From: CAIWHR01 sp039931775
Lineage (GTDB): Bacteria; Pseudomonadota; Gammaproteobacteria; Burkholderiales; Casimicrobiaceae
Length of the DNA stretch: 64,000 bases
Assembly (NCBI GenBank): GCA_039931775.1
Contig: JBDTRG010000189.1
Location: forward strand, 62,001-126,000
Reading direction: 5' to 3'
In this document: piece by piece, positions 53,019 to 61,522 of the stretch
How positions within the stretch are numbered: the stretch's first letter is position 1
Layout: the number at the start of each line of letters is the position of its first letter
The notes under the pieces: model-generated
The model's input: the letters and a program-made list of their open reading frames with translations, nothing else
Database searches by the model: none
Told to the model about the DNA's origin: nothing
Position numbers and translations under genes: made by a program

Positions 53019-53645
53019 ATGACAGACGTCCCATTGCTGATCTTGACGGGCACCGTCTGGGTTTACTGGACGCGCGTCGGCCTCATGGTGGTGCGCGCCC
53101 GCCGCAACACCGGCGACTCCGCGGGGCTCGTCCCGAAACAGCCGCTCGAGCGGCTGCTCTGGGTCGTCTGGGTGCCGCTGGTCGCCGCGTGGCTGGCGCT
53201 GCCATGGCTCGCATTGACGAAAACCGACCTTCTGTTCGCGGTTCCAGAGGCCGCGCGGCAGCAGCCGGCCTACGCGGCGCTGCGGTGGGCAGCGGCAATC
53301 TGCGCGGTCCTCTGTCTGGCGATGACACAGAAATGCTGGACGCGCATGGGCCGAGACTGGCGGATGGACGTGCGTCCCGACCGAAAGGCCGAACTCATCA
53401 CCGACGGCCTGTTCGCGCGGGTCCGGCACCCGATCTACGCGTTCAGCATCCTGCTGATGCTCTGTTCGCTGGCCATCGTCCCGACGCCACCGATGCTTCT
53501 CATCGCGACGGCCCACGTCGTCCTCATGAACGTAAAAGCGCGCAACGAGGAGCGGCATCTCGCCGTCGCTCACGGCGATACCTACGCGCGCTATCTGCGC
53601 GAGTCGGGGCGCTTCTTCCCGCGTCGCTTGCCGCCTTCGGCGTAG
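53019..53645 (+). CDS. Isoprenylcysteine carboxyl methyltransferase-like membrane protein
   Basis: A 208-residue protein with four to five membrane helices. The C-terminal catalytic region has LITDGLFARVRHPIYAFSIL near 126-145 and RNEERHLAVAHGDTYARYL near 176-194, the RHP-Y and E-E motifs of the ICMT/PEMT family of SAM-dependent methyltransferases. In bacteria these act on lipids or small hydrophobic substrates, not on CAAX proteins. The substrate here may be a lipid made by this locus. Confidence 0.82.
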   Translation: MTDVPLLILTGTVWVYWTRVGLMVVRARRNTGDSAGLVPKQPLERLLWVVWVPLVAAWLALPWLALTKTDLLFAVPEAARQQPAYAALRWAAAICAVLCLAMTQKCWTRMGRDWRMDVRPDRKAELITDGLFARVRHPIYAFSILLMLCSLAIVPTPPMLLIATAHVVLMNVKARNEERHLAVAHGDTYARYLRESGRFFPRRLPPSA

Positions 53646-53683
53646 GGGCACACCCCGTTTCCGCGCGACACACGCCAGCAGGC

Positions 53684-54700
53684 ATGAAAGGAATCGCGGC
53701 ATCGACCGCGCTGTCGGTGCTCGCCCTCGTGGCGGTCGCCATGGCGCCTGTCCCTGCGCGAGCAGTCGAATCGCCCGCCTGGCAACGCAACGTCGACCAG
53801 GATCCCGCCGTTGCGCAGCGCCTGCTGGAGCTCGATCCCGCGAAGATCAGCGCAAAGGACGTCGCCGATGTCCTCGCGAAGATTCCGGCGCCGAGGATCA
53901 TCCTGCTCCAGGGAAGTTTCGGACCCGTCACGATGGAACCCTTCGCGGAATTCCTGATCGCGATGGGCTATCCCGCGGATCGGATCGCGAATCCGCGCGA
54001 TGGGCGCCAATCGACGAGCAGCTTCATGGACAGCCGGCAGCTCGCCGGAACGCTGGCTTGGTACTACGAGGTCGAAGGGATGCGTCCGGTGCTGATCGGC
54101 CACAGCCAGGGGGGCATGCTGGCGATCCGCGTACTTCACGAGCTGGCCGGCGCGTTTTCCGACGCGATTCCCGTGTGGAATCCGCTCGAGGACGCTGCCG
54201 AGGCACGAACCGCGTTTGTCGACCCCAGGAACGGCGAACTGCATCCCGTCGTCGGCCTGCGGATACCCTACGCTGCGGCGATCGCCACAGGACCGCTGCC
54301 GCGCCTGCTGCTCGGCCAATGGTCCATGCTTTCGAAACTGCACCGGATTCCCGACAGCGTCATCGAATTTTCCGGTTTCTCGATGGAATGGGATTTCATC
54401 GCCGGGCATTACCCCGGCTCGGAACCCTATGCCGCAACCGGCACCGCCATCGTGCGCAACGTCACGCTTCCGGCCACCTACACGCACATCGGACTTCCGC
54501 AAGCGAGACATCTCGCCACCCACGCCGTCACGCGCGCCTGGATCGAAAATTATTCGCCGGGTGCCCATGCCGCCGTGCCGGCCGACGCCGACATCGACAC
54601 GACCAACCTCATTCACGCCGCCGACATCTGGTACAGCGTCAAGAAAAACTGGTGCGAGAGCGCGCGGCGGCGCCTCGACGTCAAGCGCGAGCTCCGGTGA
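53684..54700 (+). CDS. Exported alpha/beta hydrolase
   Basis: A 338-residue protein with a signal peptide (ASTALSVLALVAVAMAPVPA, cut after ARA). The serine hydrolase elbow is GHSQGG (VLIGHSQGGMLAIRVL near 138-153). A likely acid and His follow in the C-terminal half (YTHIGLPQARHLATHA). It would act in the periplasm on an ester or amide. The stop overlaps the start of the condensation-like acyltransferase gene (GTGA), linking the two. Confidence 0.75.
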   Translation: MKGIAASTALSVLALVAVAMAPVPARAVESPAWQRNVDQDPAVAQRLLELDPAKISAKDVADVLAKIPAPRIILLQGSFGPVTMEPFAEFLIAMGYPADRIANPRDGRQSTSSFMDSRQLAGTLAWYYEVEGMRPVLIGHSQGGMLAIRVLHELAGAFSDAIPVWNPLEDAAEARTAFVDPRNGELHPVVGLRIPYAAAIATGPLPRLLLGQWSMLSKLHRIPDSVIEFSGFSMEWDFIAGHYPGSEPYAATGTAIVRNVTLPATYTHIGLPQARHLATHAVTRAWIENYSPGAHAAVPADADIDTTNLIHAADIWYSVKKNWCESARRRLDVKRELR

Positions 54701-55986
54701 AAGGGCAGCTCAACCTGTTCCAGGTGGCGATGCTGCGCTGGCGCGCCATCCATCCGTACAACGCCGTCCACGTCATCCGGATCGACCAGCCTCTCGACGC
54801 GAAGCGCCTTGCGACGGCCATCGACGCGACGCTCGAGCAGCAGGGGCTCGCCGGGTACTCGCTCGACGTGTCGCGCGAGCGCTACGAGTACGCCGGGGGT
54901 CCAGGGACCTCCACGCTCGAAGTCCTCGCCGGCGCCGACGATCCGCTGCAGGTTCTCCGGAGCGCGATCGAACGCGAGCTCAATCGACCGTTTCCGCGCG
55001 ACGGCCCGTTCGTCCCCTTCCGTTTTTTCGTCGTCGACGAGGGGCCGCGATTTCACCTGGCGATGACCTACGACCACGTGATCGCCGGAGGCGATTCGAT
55101 CGTCGTGCTGATGCGCGACCTCTTCGCCGCTTACACAGGACGCGAAGAATCGCGCCGCGCTCAGCGGCAGCGCTATCCTGCCACCTGCGCTCGCCTTTTC
55201 CGCCAACAATGGGGCGCCGCGCTGCGGGGCATTCGCCGCTTGGGCGAGATGGCCGCGAGCTGTCGCCGCTCGGTGCGCCCCCGCTACCCGCGAGGGGCGG
55301 ATCCCGCGAACGCCTTCGTCAATTGCCGCATCGACCCGCCGGAATTCGCGGCGCTGCTGCGCGCAGCAAAAGCCTGGGGTGTCACCGTCAACGACCTGCT
55401 GATGGCGATCCTGCTGCGCGTGCTGGAACCCCACGCCGGCGAACGTCCGGAGACGGAGCGCCGACGCGAGCTCGCGGTGGCATCGATCGTGAACCTGCGG
55501 CGCGATTTCGGCTACGATGCCAACACGACGTTCGGCCAGTTCCTGAGCTCCTTCCGCGTCGCGCATCTGTTGCCCCCGGGGATGGAGCTCCGGCAACTCG
55601 CGCAGGACGTCCACGCGGAGACCGAGCGCATCAAGCGCGACAAGCTCTATCTGGCGAACCTGGTCGCGATCGGCGTGATCGGCGCCGTCTGGCGCTTTCT
55701 CTCGCCGGCGCAACGTCAGGGTTTCTACGCGAAGAACTACGCGGCGTGGGGCGCGATCACGATGGTCAACGTCGATCCGCTCTGGTCCGGGGCCGGGGGA
55801 CCGCTGCCGCCACCTGAGTATCTGCGTGCCGTATCGACGGGGCCGCTGACGCCGCTGGTGATCGCGGTCACGACCGCGGCCGGCACCCTTAACGCCGGCA
55901 TCTCCTATCGAACCGCCGCGTTCGCGCCGGCCGTCGCCGATACGATCGCCTCAGGAATCGTCGATGCCATCCGCCGCCTCAGCTAA
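54697..55986 (+). CDS. Condensation-domain-like acyltransferase
   Basis: A 429-residue cytoplasmic protein from GTG 54697, overlapping the hydrolase stop. It resembles the condensation/WS-DGAT/PapA superfamily: LNLFQVAMLRW at the start, FHLAMTYDHVIAGGDSIVVL near 119-138 where HHxxxDG is expected, VTVNDLLMAILLRVL near 227-241, and a second-half VASIVNLRRDF (NLR motif). The motif is degenerate: Asp126-His127 then Gly131-Gly132, so the second His is kept but the Asp is lost. It may transfer an acyl chain from the ACP made downstream. Confidence 0.65.
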   Translation: MKGQLNLFQVAMLRWRAIHPYNAVHVIRIDQPLDAKRLATAIDATLEQQGLAGYSLDVSRERYEYAGGPGTSTLEVLAGADDPLQVLRSAIERELNRPFPRDGPFVPFRFFVVDEGPRFHLAMTYDHVIAGGDSIVVLMRDLFAAYTGREESRRAQRQRYPATCARLFRQQWGAALRGIRRLGEMAASCRRSVRPRYPRGADPANAFVNCRIDPPEFAALLRAAKAWGVTVNDLLMAILLRVLEPHAGERPETERRRELAVASIVNLRRDFGYDANTTFGQFLSSFRVAHLLPPGMELRQLAQDVHAETERIKRDKLYLANLVAIGVIGAVWRFLSPAQRQGFYAKNYAAWGAITMVNVDPLWSGAGGPLPPPEYLRAVSTGPLTPLVIAVTTAAGTLNAGISYRTAAFAPAVADTIASGIVDAIRRLS

Positions 55987-56059
55987 AATACCGGTTTTGC
56001 CGCGGCGCTGTCGTAGGAGCACCGCCCCCACGCACCGGAATCGGAACGGGTAACCCACC

Positions 56060-56815
56060 ATGTCAGCGGCGTTGGCCGGAAAAGTCGCGCTCATCTCCGG
56101 CGCCGCGCGAGGCATCGGACGGGCGACCGCGTTGAAGCTCGCCCGGGCGGGCTGCGACGTCGCGGCCAATTACTACAACAGCGCCGACGAGGCCGAGAGC
56201 CTCTGCGCCGAAATCCGCGCGCTCGGACGCCGGGCCGTCGCGATTCCCGGCAGCGTCGGCGTTCCGGATTCGGTCGACGAGATCTTCGTCGAGTTTCGCA
56301 AGCACTTCGACCACCTCGACATCGTCGTCAGCAACGCAGCGTCAGGCGTCCTCAAGCCGACCGTCGAGATGACGCTGAAACACTGGCGCTGGTGCATGGA
56401 GACCAACGCGCTCGCGCTCAATCTGCTGGTCCAGCGCGGCCTGCCCCTGATGGCTCCGGGAGCGCGCGTCGTCGCGCTGTCCTCGCTCGGCGCGCAGCGC
56501 GCGATGCCGGGCTACGGTTTCGTCGGCGCGTCCAAAGCCGCGCTGGAATCGCTGGCGCGCTCGCTCGCGCAGGAGCTCGGCCCGCGTGGCATCCGCGTCA
56601 ACGTGGTGAGCGCCGGCGTCGTCGACACCGACGCGCTCGCCTATTTCCCGAATCGCGAAGAACTGCTCGCGAATTTCGCCCAGCGAACGCCCGCGGGTCC
56701 CGTCCTCACCCCCGACGACGTCGCCGGCGCGGTCTTTCTGCTCTGCCTCCCCGAAGCCTCGATGATCAACGGGCACACGCTCGTCGTCGACGGCGGCTTT
56801 GCGATCTCGGGCTGA
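56060..56815 (+). CDS. SDR enoyl-ACP reductase III (FabL-like)
   Basis: A 251-residue short-chain dehydrogenase. The nucleotide loop is SGAARGIGRA near 14-23, then NAASGVLKPT near 91-100, SSLGAQRAMPGYGFVGASKA with the catalytic Tyr and Lys, and VDTDALAYFPNREEL near 194-208. The last segment closely resembles Bacillus FabL, the SDR-type enoyl-ACP reductase III, rather than ketoreductase FabG. It would reduce the trans-2-enoyl chain to the saturated acyl-ACP. First gene of the fatty-acid segment, 73 bases after the condensation-like gene. Confidence 0.7.
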   Translation: MSAALAGKVALISGAARGIGRATALKLARAGCDVAANYYNSADEAESLCAEIRALGRRAVAIPGSVGVPDSVDEIFVEFRKHFDHLDIVVSNAASGVLKPTVEMTLKHWRWCMETNALALNLLVQRGLPLMAPGARVVALSSLGAQRAMPGYGFVGASKAALESLARSLAQELGPRGIRVNVVSAGVVDTDALAYFPNREELLANFAQRTPAGPVLTPDDVAGAVFLLCLPEASMINGHTLVVDGGFAISG

Positions 56816-56833
56816 CGAGGAAACGATCTCGCG

Positions 56834-57592
56834 ATGCGCATCGATGCGGGAATCTCGGGCAAATCCGCGATCGTCACCGGCGGCAGCCGCGGCATCGGGC
56901 GCGCGATCGCGCTCCAGCTGGCCGACGAGGGCGCGGCGGTGACGATTCTCTACCGCGACAACGAAGCAGCCGCCGACGAGGTCGTCGCCGCCGGCCGCAG
57001 CAACGGACACGAGATCGTCGCGCTCAAGGTCGACATCCGCGACTCGAAGGCGTGCGCCGCGGCCGCCGAGAGCGTCGCCGAACGCCGCGGCCGGATCGAC
57101 ATCCTCGTCAACAACGCGGGCACGATCCGCGACAACCCGCTGTCAGCATTCGAGGACGACGACGTCGCCGCGGTGCTCGACACCAACGTCACCGGCGTGT
57201 TCAACGTCACCCGCGCCGTCGTACCGTACATGATCTCGCAGCGCGCCGGAAGGATCATCAACATCAGCTCGGTCGCCGGCGAGAAGGGCGGGCGGGGGCA
57301 GACCAACTACGCGGCGAGCAAGGGCGCGATTAACGCTTTCACCCGCTCGCTCGCGGTCGAGCTCGCGCCGCGCAAGATCAACGTAAACTGCGTCGCGCCG
57401 GGCGTCATCGAGACTGAAATGTCGCGAGACGTACGCGAAAGCTCCGGCGCCGACGTGAAGTCGCGAATCCTGCTGCGGCGCTATGGACGGCCGGAGGATA
57501 TTGCTTATGCGGTTTGGTTCCTGGCTTCGTCGTATGCGGACTACGTGACGGGGCAGGTGTGGAATGTGGATGGCGGATTCAAGATGGAATGA
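56834..57592 (+). CDS. 3-oxoacyl-ACP reductase, FabG-like
   Basis: A 252-residue SDR. The cofactor loop is VTGGSRGIGRA near 14-24, NNAG near 92-95, catalytic ISSVAGEKGGRGQTNYAASK (Ser, Tyr, Lys) near 141-160, and NVDGGFKME at the end, the usual FabG order. It would reduce beta-ketoacyl-ACP to 3-hydroxyacyl-ACP with NADPH. It lies 18 bases after the FabL-like gene and 15 before the ACP gene. The last ~90 bases use AT-ending codons (gct tat gcg gtt) more than neighbouring genes. Confidence 0.85.
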   Translation: MRIDAGISGKSAIVTGGSRGIGRAIALQLADEGAAVTILYRDNEAAADEVVAAGRSNGHEIVALKVDIRDSKACAAAAESVAERRGRIDILVNNAGTIRDNPLSAFEDDDVAAVLDTNVTGVFNVTRAVVPYMISQRAGRIINISSVAGEKGGRGQTNYAASKGAINAFTRSLAVELAPRKINVNCVAPGVIETEMSRDVRESSGADVKSRILLRRYGRPEDIAYAVWFLASSYADYVTGQVWNVDGGFKME

Positions 57593-57607
57593 AGGGGGAC
57601 TTCAAAA

Positions 57608-58036
57608 ATGGCACAAATGGAAATCAGCAGGGAAGAAATCGCGGAAATCTATCCGACGGTTGCCGCGACGATCGCCGACGCGCTCGGCTGCGACGCGGAC
57701 GAGGTCACGCCACAGGCGTCGCTTATCGAGGATCTCAACGCCGAGTCGATCGACTTTCTCGACATCGTCTTCCGGCTCGAGCGGGCGTTCAAGATCAAGA
57801 TTCCCCGCGGCAAGATCGTCGAGAACGCGCGGGGAACGCTGACGGAGGCCGAGTTCGAAAAGAGCGGCATCGTCACCGACGTGGGCTTCGCACAGCTCCG
57901 CGCGTACCTGTCGGAGGTCCCGGCGGAACGTTTCCGGACGCCGACCAAGGTCAAGGACATTCCGCGGCTTTTCACGGTCGAGACGTTCTGCAAGCTCGTG
58001 ATCGCAGCGCAGCGCCAGGCGAAGGCGGCGGGATGA
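57608..58036 (+). CDS. Specialised acyl carrier protein with C-terminal extension
   Basis: A 142-residue protein. Residues ~8-85 are the ACP helical bundle, with the phosphopantetheine attachment site at Ser47 in EDLNAESIDFLDIVF. After it, about 50 residues (ERFRTPTKVKDIPRLFTVET and following) exceed the ~80-residue housekeeping AcpP. The helix II sequence (FRLERAFKIKIPRGKI) is more basic than AcpP, suggesting dedicated partners. It probably carries the growing chain for the surrounding enzymes and is activated by the AcpS domain encoded at 61523. Confidence 0.88.
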   Translation: MAQMEISREEIAEIYPTVAATIADALGCDADEVTPQASLIEDLNAESIDFLDIVFRLERAFKIKIPRGKIVENARGTLTEAEFEKSGIVTDVGFAQLRAYLSEVPAERFRTPTKVKDIPRLFTVETFCKLVIAAQRQAKAAG

Positions 58037-58051
58037 GCGGCCCCGGAGCGC

Positions 58052-58897
58052 ATGGCTGACCATTTTGCCGCCTTCTCGTTCGTCGATCGCATCACGGAGT
58101 TCGAACCGGGACGCCGCGCGGCGGGATGCTTTGCCGTTCCGGCCGACATCCCGGCATTCCCGTCGTGCCTCGTCGCCGAAGCCGTCGGCCAGCTCGCCGC
58201 GTGGGTCGCCATGGCGCACGTCGGCTTCCGAGGCCGCCCGGTGGCGGCGCTCGCCAACGAGACGCGGTTTCGCGCCGACGTCGCGCCCGGCAGCACACTC
58301 CTGCTCGCCGTCGACATCGAGAGCTGCGACGAGTACGCCGTCGCGTATTCCGGACGCGCCCGCGTCGGCGAAATGGATGTGATCGAGCTCGTCGATTGCC
58401 TCGGGCCGATGCTGCCGGTCGAGGAGTTCGATGCGCCGCAGCAGATGATGAAGCGATTCGAGCTGATTCGCGGCGAAGGCGCGCCGGCCGGGGCGTTCCG
58501 CGGCGTCGATGCGCCGCGCGCCGTGCGCCATGGCGGGGTCCCGGGCCGGACGGCCGAAGCGACCCTGCACGTGCCGGAATCCGCCCCGTACTTCGGCGAC
58601 CACTTTCCGCGTCGTCCCGTCTTCCCGGCGACGCTGCTGCTCGACAGCGAGATCGGTCTCGCGATGGAGATCGCCAACGAGTCGACGCACTTTCCGGCCG
58701 GGACGACGCCCGCACCCGCGCGAATGACGCACGTGAAGATGCGCTCGTTCATCCCGCCGGGCGCGGTGCTGGAAATCGAAGCGGAATTGACGCCCGGCGC
58801 CTTTGATCGCGCGACGGTCCGCTTGCAGACGAGGATGGACGACAAGGTCGCAGCGACCGCGCGGCTCGAGGTCGTCGCGAGGGCCGCAACGCCATGA
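58052..58897 (+). CDS. Double-hotdog 3-hydroxyacyl-ACP dehydratase
   Basis: A 281-residue protein of two FabA/FabZ-type hotdog domains (~1-130 and ~150-281). The first keeps the acidic catalytic residue (Glu43 in CLVAEAVGQL) but has Val29 where the His should be. The second keeps the His (His184 in YFGDHFPRRPVFP) and has Asp198 in the acidic position. FabZ/FabA active sites pair a His from one subunit with the acid of the other, so this pseudo-dimer could form one complete site. It would dehydrate 3-hydroxyacyl-ACP. The stop overlaps the ketosynthase start (ATGA). Confidence 0.8.
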   Translation: MADHFAAFSFVDRITEFEPGRRAAGCFAVPADIPAFPSCLVAEAVGQLAAWVAMAHVGFRGRPVAALANETRFRADVAPGSTLLLAVDIESCDEYAVAYSGRARVGEMDVIELVDCLGPMLPVEEFDAPQQMMKRFELIRGEGAPAGAFRGVDAPRAVRHGGVPGRTAEATLHVPESAPYFGDHFPRRPVFPATLLLDSEIGLAMEIANESTHFPAGTTPAPARMTHVKMRSFIPPGAVLEIEAELTPGAFDRATVRLQTRMDDKVAATARLEVVARAATP

Positions 58898-60204
58898 CGG
58901 CCAGAAGACGCGTCGCGATCACGGGTATCGGGCTCGTGACGCCCGTCGGCAACGACGTCGCCACAACGTGGGACGCGCTGCTCGAGGGACGCAGCGGCGG
59001 CGCGCCGATCGTCGGATTCGATGCCAGCGGCTTTCCCGTTCGCATCGCCGCCGAGGTCAAGGATTTCGACCTAGGCGACCTCGTGTCCGACCGGAAGCTC
59101 GTGAAGTTCGCGAACCGCTCGCATCGTTTCGCGCTTGCCGCTGCCGAGCAGGCGTTTCGCGACGCGGGAATTCGTCCGACCGCCGAGACGGCGACGCGGT
59201 GGGGCTGCGCGGTCGGCGCCGGGATGATGACGTCCGAGTTCGTCGATCTCACGCTAACGTACAGGCACAGCGCTGCCGACGGTGAATTGCACCCCGACCT
59301 GCTGCTGTCCGACCCGGCGGCCAACGATCCGCTGGTCTTCTGCCGCAGCCAGTCGACGGCCGGCATTTCGCTGCTGACCCGACACCACGGCATCCGCGGC
59401 TATGCAACATCGGTGCACACCGCGTGCGCGTCCGGCGGCCAGGCATTGGGCACGGCGTTGAAGCTGATCCGCCGCGGTGCGGTCGACTATGCGCTCGCCG
59501 GTGGGTTCGACTCGATGATCAGCCCGGTCGGGATCTCCGGATTCTGCCTGCTGTCGGCGCTTTCGCCCGACAACGATACGCCGCAGCGCGCGAGCCGCCC
59601 GTTCGACGCGACCCGTAACGGGTTCCTGCTGGGCGAAGGCGCCGGCTTCCTCGTGCTCGAGGAATGGCAATCGGCGCGCCGGCGCGGCGCGAGGATCTAC
59701 GCCGAGTTGGCCGGCGACGGCAATTCGCTGTCCTCGTACCGGATCACCGATTCCCCGCCGGACGGCGACGGACCGATCCAGTCGATGCGCGCCGCGCTCG
59801 CCAACGCGGGCGCTGTCCCGGCGGACGTCGACTATCTCAATGCGCACGGCACGTCGACGGGGATGAACGACCGCAGCGAAACCGCGGCAACGCATGCCGT
59901 CTTCGGCAACGACGTGATGCGCGTCAACGTGAGCTCGACCAAGAGCACGATGGGTCACCTGATCGCCGCGGCCGGCGCCGTCGAAGTGGCGGTATGTGCG
60001 CTGGCGGTCCATCGCGGCGAGATGCCGGTCAATGCGAACCTCGTCACGCGCGATCCGGATTGCGACCTCAATTTCGTCACCGGCGCGCCGCGCCGGCAGC
60101 GCATCCGCGTCGCGATGTCCAACTCGTTCGGATTCGGCGGTTCGAACAGCTGCGTCGTCGTTCGCAATCCCGAGGAGGTCGACGGTGTCGCCGCGGCCAG
60201 CTGA
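58894..60204 (+). CDS. 3-oxoacyl-ACP synthase II type ketosynthase, complete active site
   Basis: A 436-residue FabF-type protein. The catalytic triad is intact: Cys178 in SVHTACASGG, the first His in LNAHGTSTGMND near 311-322, and the second His in STKSTMGHLIAAAGA, with the structural Lys. The C-terminal NSFGFGGSN motif is present. It condenses malonyl-ACP with acyl-ACP. It starts in an ATGA overlap with the dehydratase gene and is followed by the Cys-less ketosynthase, a pairing like KS-alpha/KS-beta. Confidence 0.9.
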   Translation: MTARRRVAITGIGLVTPVGNDVATTWDALLEGRSGGAPIVGFDASGFPVRIAAEVKDFDLGDLVSDRKLVKFANRSHRFALAAAEQAFRDAGIRPTAETATRWGCAVGAGMMTSEFVDLTLTYRHSAADGELHPDLLLSDPAANDPLVFCRSQSTAGISLLTRHHGIRGYATSVHTACASGGQALGTALKLIRRGAVDYALAGGFDSMISPVGISGFCLLSALSPDNDTPQRASRPFDATRNGFLLGEGAGFLVLEEWQSARRRGARIYAELAGDGNSLSSYRITDSPPDGDGPIQSMRAALANAGAVPADVDYLNAHGTSTGMNDRSETAATHAVFGNDVMRVNVSSTKSTMGHLIAAAGAVEVAVCALAVHRGEMPVNANLVTRDPDCDLNFVTGAPRRQRIRVAMSNSFGFGGSNSCVVVRNPEEVDGVAAAS

Positions 60205-60222
60205 ACGACTGGAGCACCGCGC

Positions 60223-61500
60223 TTGACGGTCGCCGCGCGAATCGTCGTCACCGGTACCGGCGCCGTGTGCGGGGCCGGCGCGACGCCCGGCGCCATCCTC
60301 GACGCCGTGCGGGCGGGACACTCGGCGATCGCGCCGATCGGCCTCTGGGACACGACAGGCTGGCCCTGTCACGTCGCGGCGGAGATCGCCGACTTCAACC
60401 CTCGCGCGATGGTCGAGGATCGGAAGCTCCACAAGCTGATCCGGCGCACCGACCTCCTCGGCCTCTACGCCGCCGGCGGCGCGATCGAGCGCTCCGGGAT
60501 CGTCGCGCACCGCGACACGCTCGCCGAAGAGGCAGCGGCCACGTACAGCGACCGCACCGGCGTCTTCGTCGGCTCCGGCGGCGGCAATTACGAGAATCAG
60601 TACGAGTACTTCCCGCTGATGACCGCGTCGAAAGGCGCATTGCCGGCGTTCGGCCGCGAGCTCGCCGACTTCGTCAACCCGATGTGGCTCTTACGCACGC
60701 TGCCGAACAACGTCCTCGGCCATATCGGCATCAAGCATGGGCTGAAGGGCGCCAACGCGTGCATCACCAACCACAGCGTCGGCGGTACGCTCGCCGTCAT
60801 CGAGGCGTTCGAGGCCCTTAGGACCGGCGAGGCCGACCGCGTGGTCGCCGTCGGCCACGAGACGCCGATCGAGCCGCAGATGGTGCTCTACTACCACCGG
60901 ATGGGATTGCTCGCGAAAGAAACGCTGCGACCGTTCGACGCGCGACACGACGGGAGCCTCTTCGGCGAGGGTGCCGGCGCGCTCGTCCTCGAAACCGAGG
61001 CCTCCGCCGCGGCGCGGAATGCCCCGGTACTGGGCGAGATACTGGGCGGCGGCTACGCGTGCGAAGCGCTCGGGCTCGCGGCGATCAGCGACGACGGCGA
61101 CGGACTCGCGCGTGCGATGCTGGAGGCGCTCGAGGATGCGCGGATCGCGCCGGCGGCCGTCGGGATGATCGTCGCGCACGGCAACGGCACGCCGCAATCG
61201 GACACCTCGGAAGCGGCGGCGATCCGCCGTGTATTCGGCGCCGCGGCGCCGCCAGTCACCGCATTCAAATGGGCGATCGGGCACCTGATCGCCGCGGCCG
61301 GGATCGTGGAAGCCGTGCTGGCGTTGGCCTCGCTGGCGCGCAAAGAAGTGCCGGGCATCGCCAATCTCGCAGGCGTCGACCCCGCCTGCGCCGGCCTCCG
61401 CGTGTCCGCCACCGTGCAGACGCCTTCGAGCGATGTGGCGATGATCCTCTGCCGCGGTTTCGCGGGGACCAACGCCGCGCTCGTCGTCCGCGCGCTTTAG
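60223..61500 (+). CDS. Ketosynthase-like protein with Ser at the catalytic Cys position
   Basis: A 425-residue FabF-type protein, start TTG 60223 with a GGAG site 9 bases upstream. Aligning GLKGANACITNHSVGGT with FabF puts Ser185 in the place of the nucleophilic Cys; the Cys five residues earlier is out of position. Both His (IVAHGNGTPQSD and AIGHLIAAAG) and the end motif (RGFAGTNAALV) remain. Such proteins act as chain-length factors or decarboxylases beside an active ketosynthase in type II polyketide, aryl-polyene and related lines. It probably forms a heterodimer with the preceding ketosynthase. Confidence 0.85.
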   Translation: MTVAARIVVTGTGAVCGAGATPGAILDAVRAGHSAIAPIGLWDTTGWPCHVAAEIADFNPRAMVEDRKLHKLIRRTDLLGLYAAGGAIERSGIVAHRDTLAEEAAATYSDRTGVFVGSGGGNYENQYEYFPLMTASKGALPAFGRELADFVNPMWLLRTLPNNVLGHIGIKHGLKGANACITNHSVGGTLAVIEAFEALRTGEADRVVAVGHETPIEPQMVLYYHRMGLLAKETLRPFDARHDGSLFGEGAGALVLETEASAAARNAPVLGEILGGGYACEALGLAAISDDGDGLARAMLEALEDARIAPAAVGMIVAHGNGTPQSDTSEAAAIRRVFGAAAPPVTAFKWAIGHLIAAAGIVEAVLALASLARKEVPGIANLAGVDPACAGLRVSATVQTPSSDVAMILCRGFAGTNAALVVRAL

Positions 61501-61522
61501 CGGACGCCCCTGCCCGACTCCG

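Noticed and set aside
57500..57600. AT-richer codon use at the end of the FabG-like gene as a transfer boundary
   Set aside because: Only ~90 bases are affected and reading frame and family match continue to the end; too short to support a junction.
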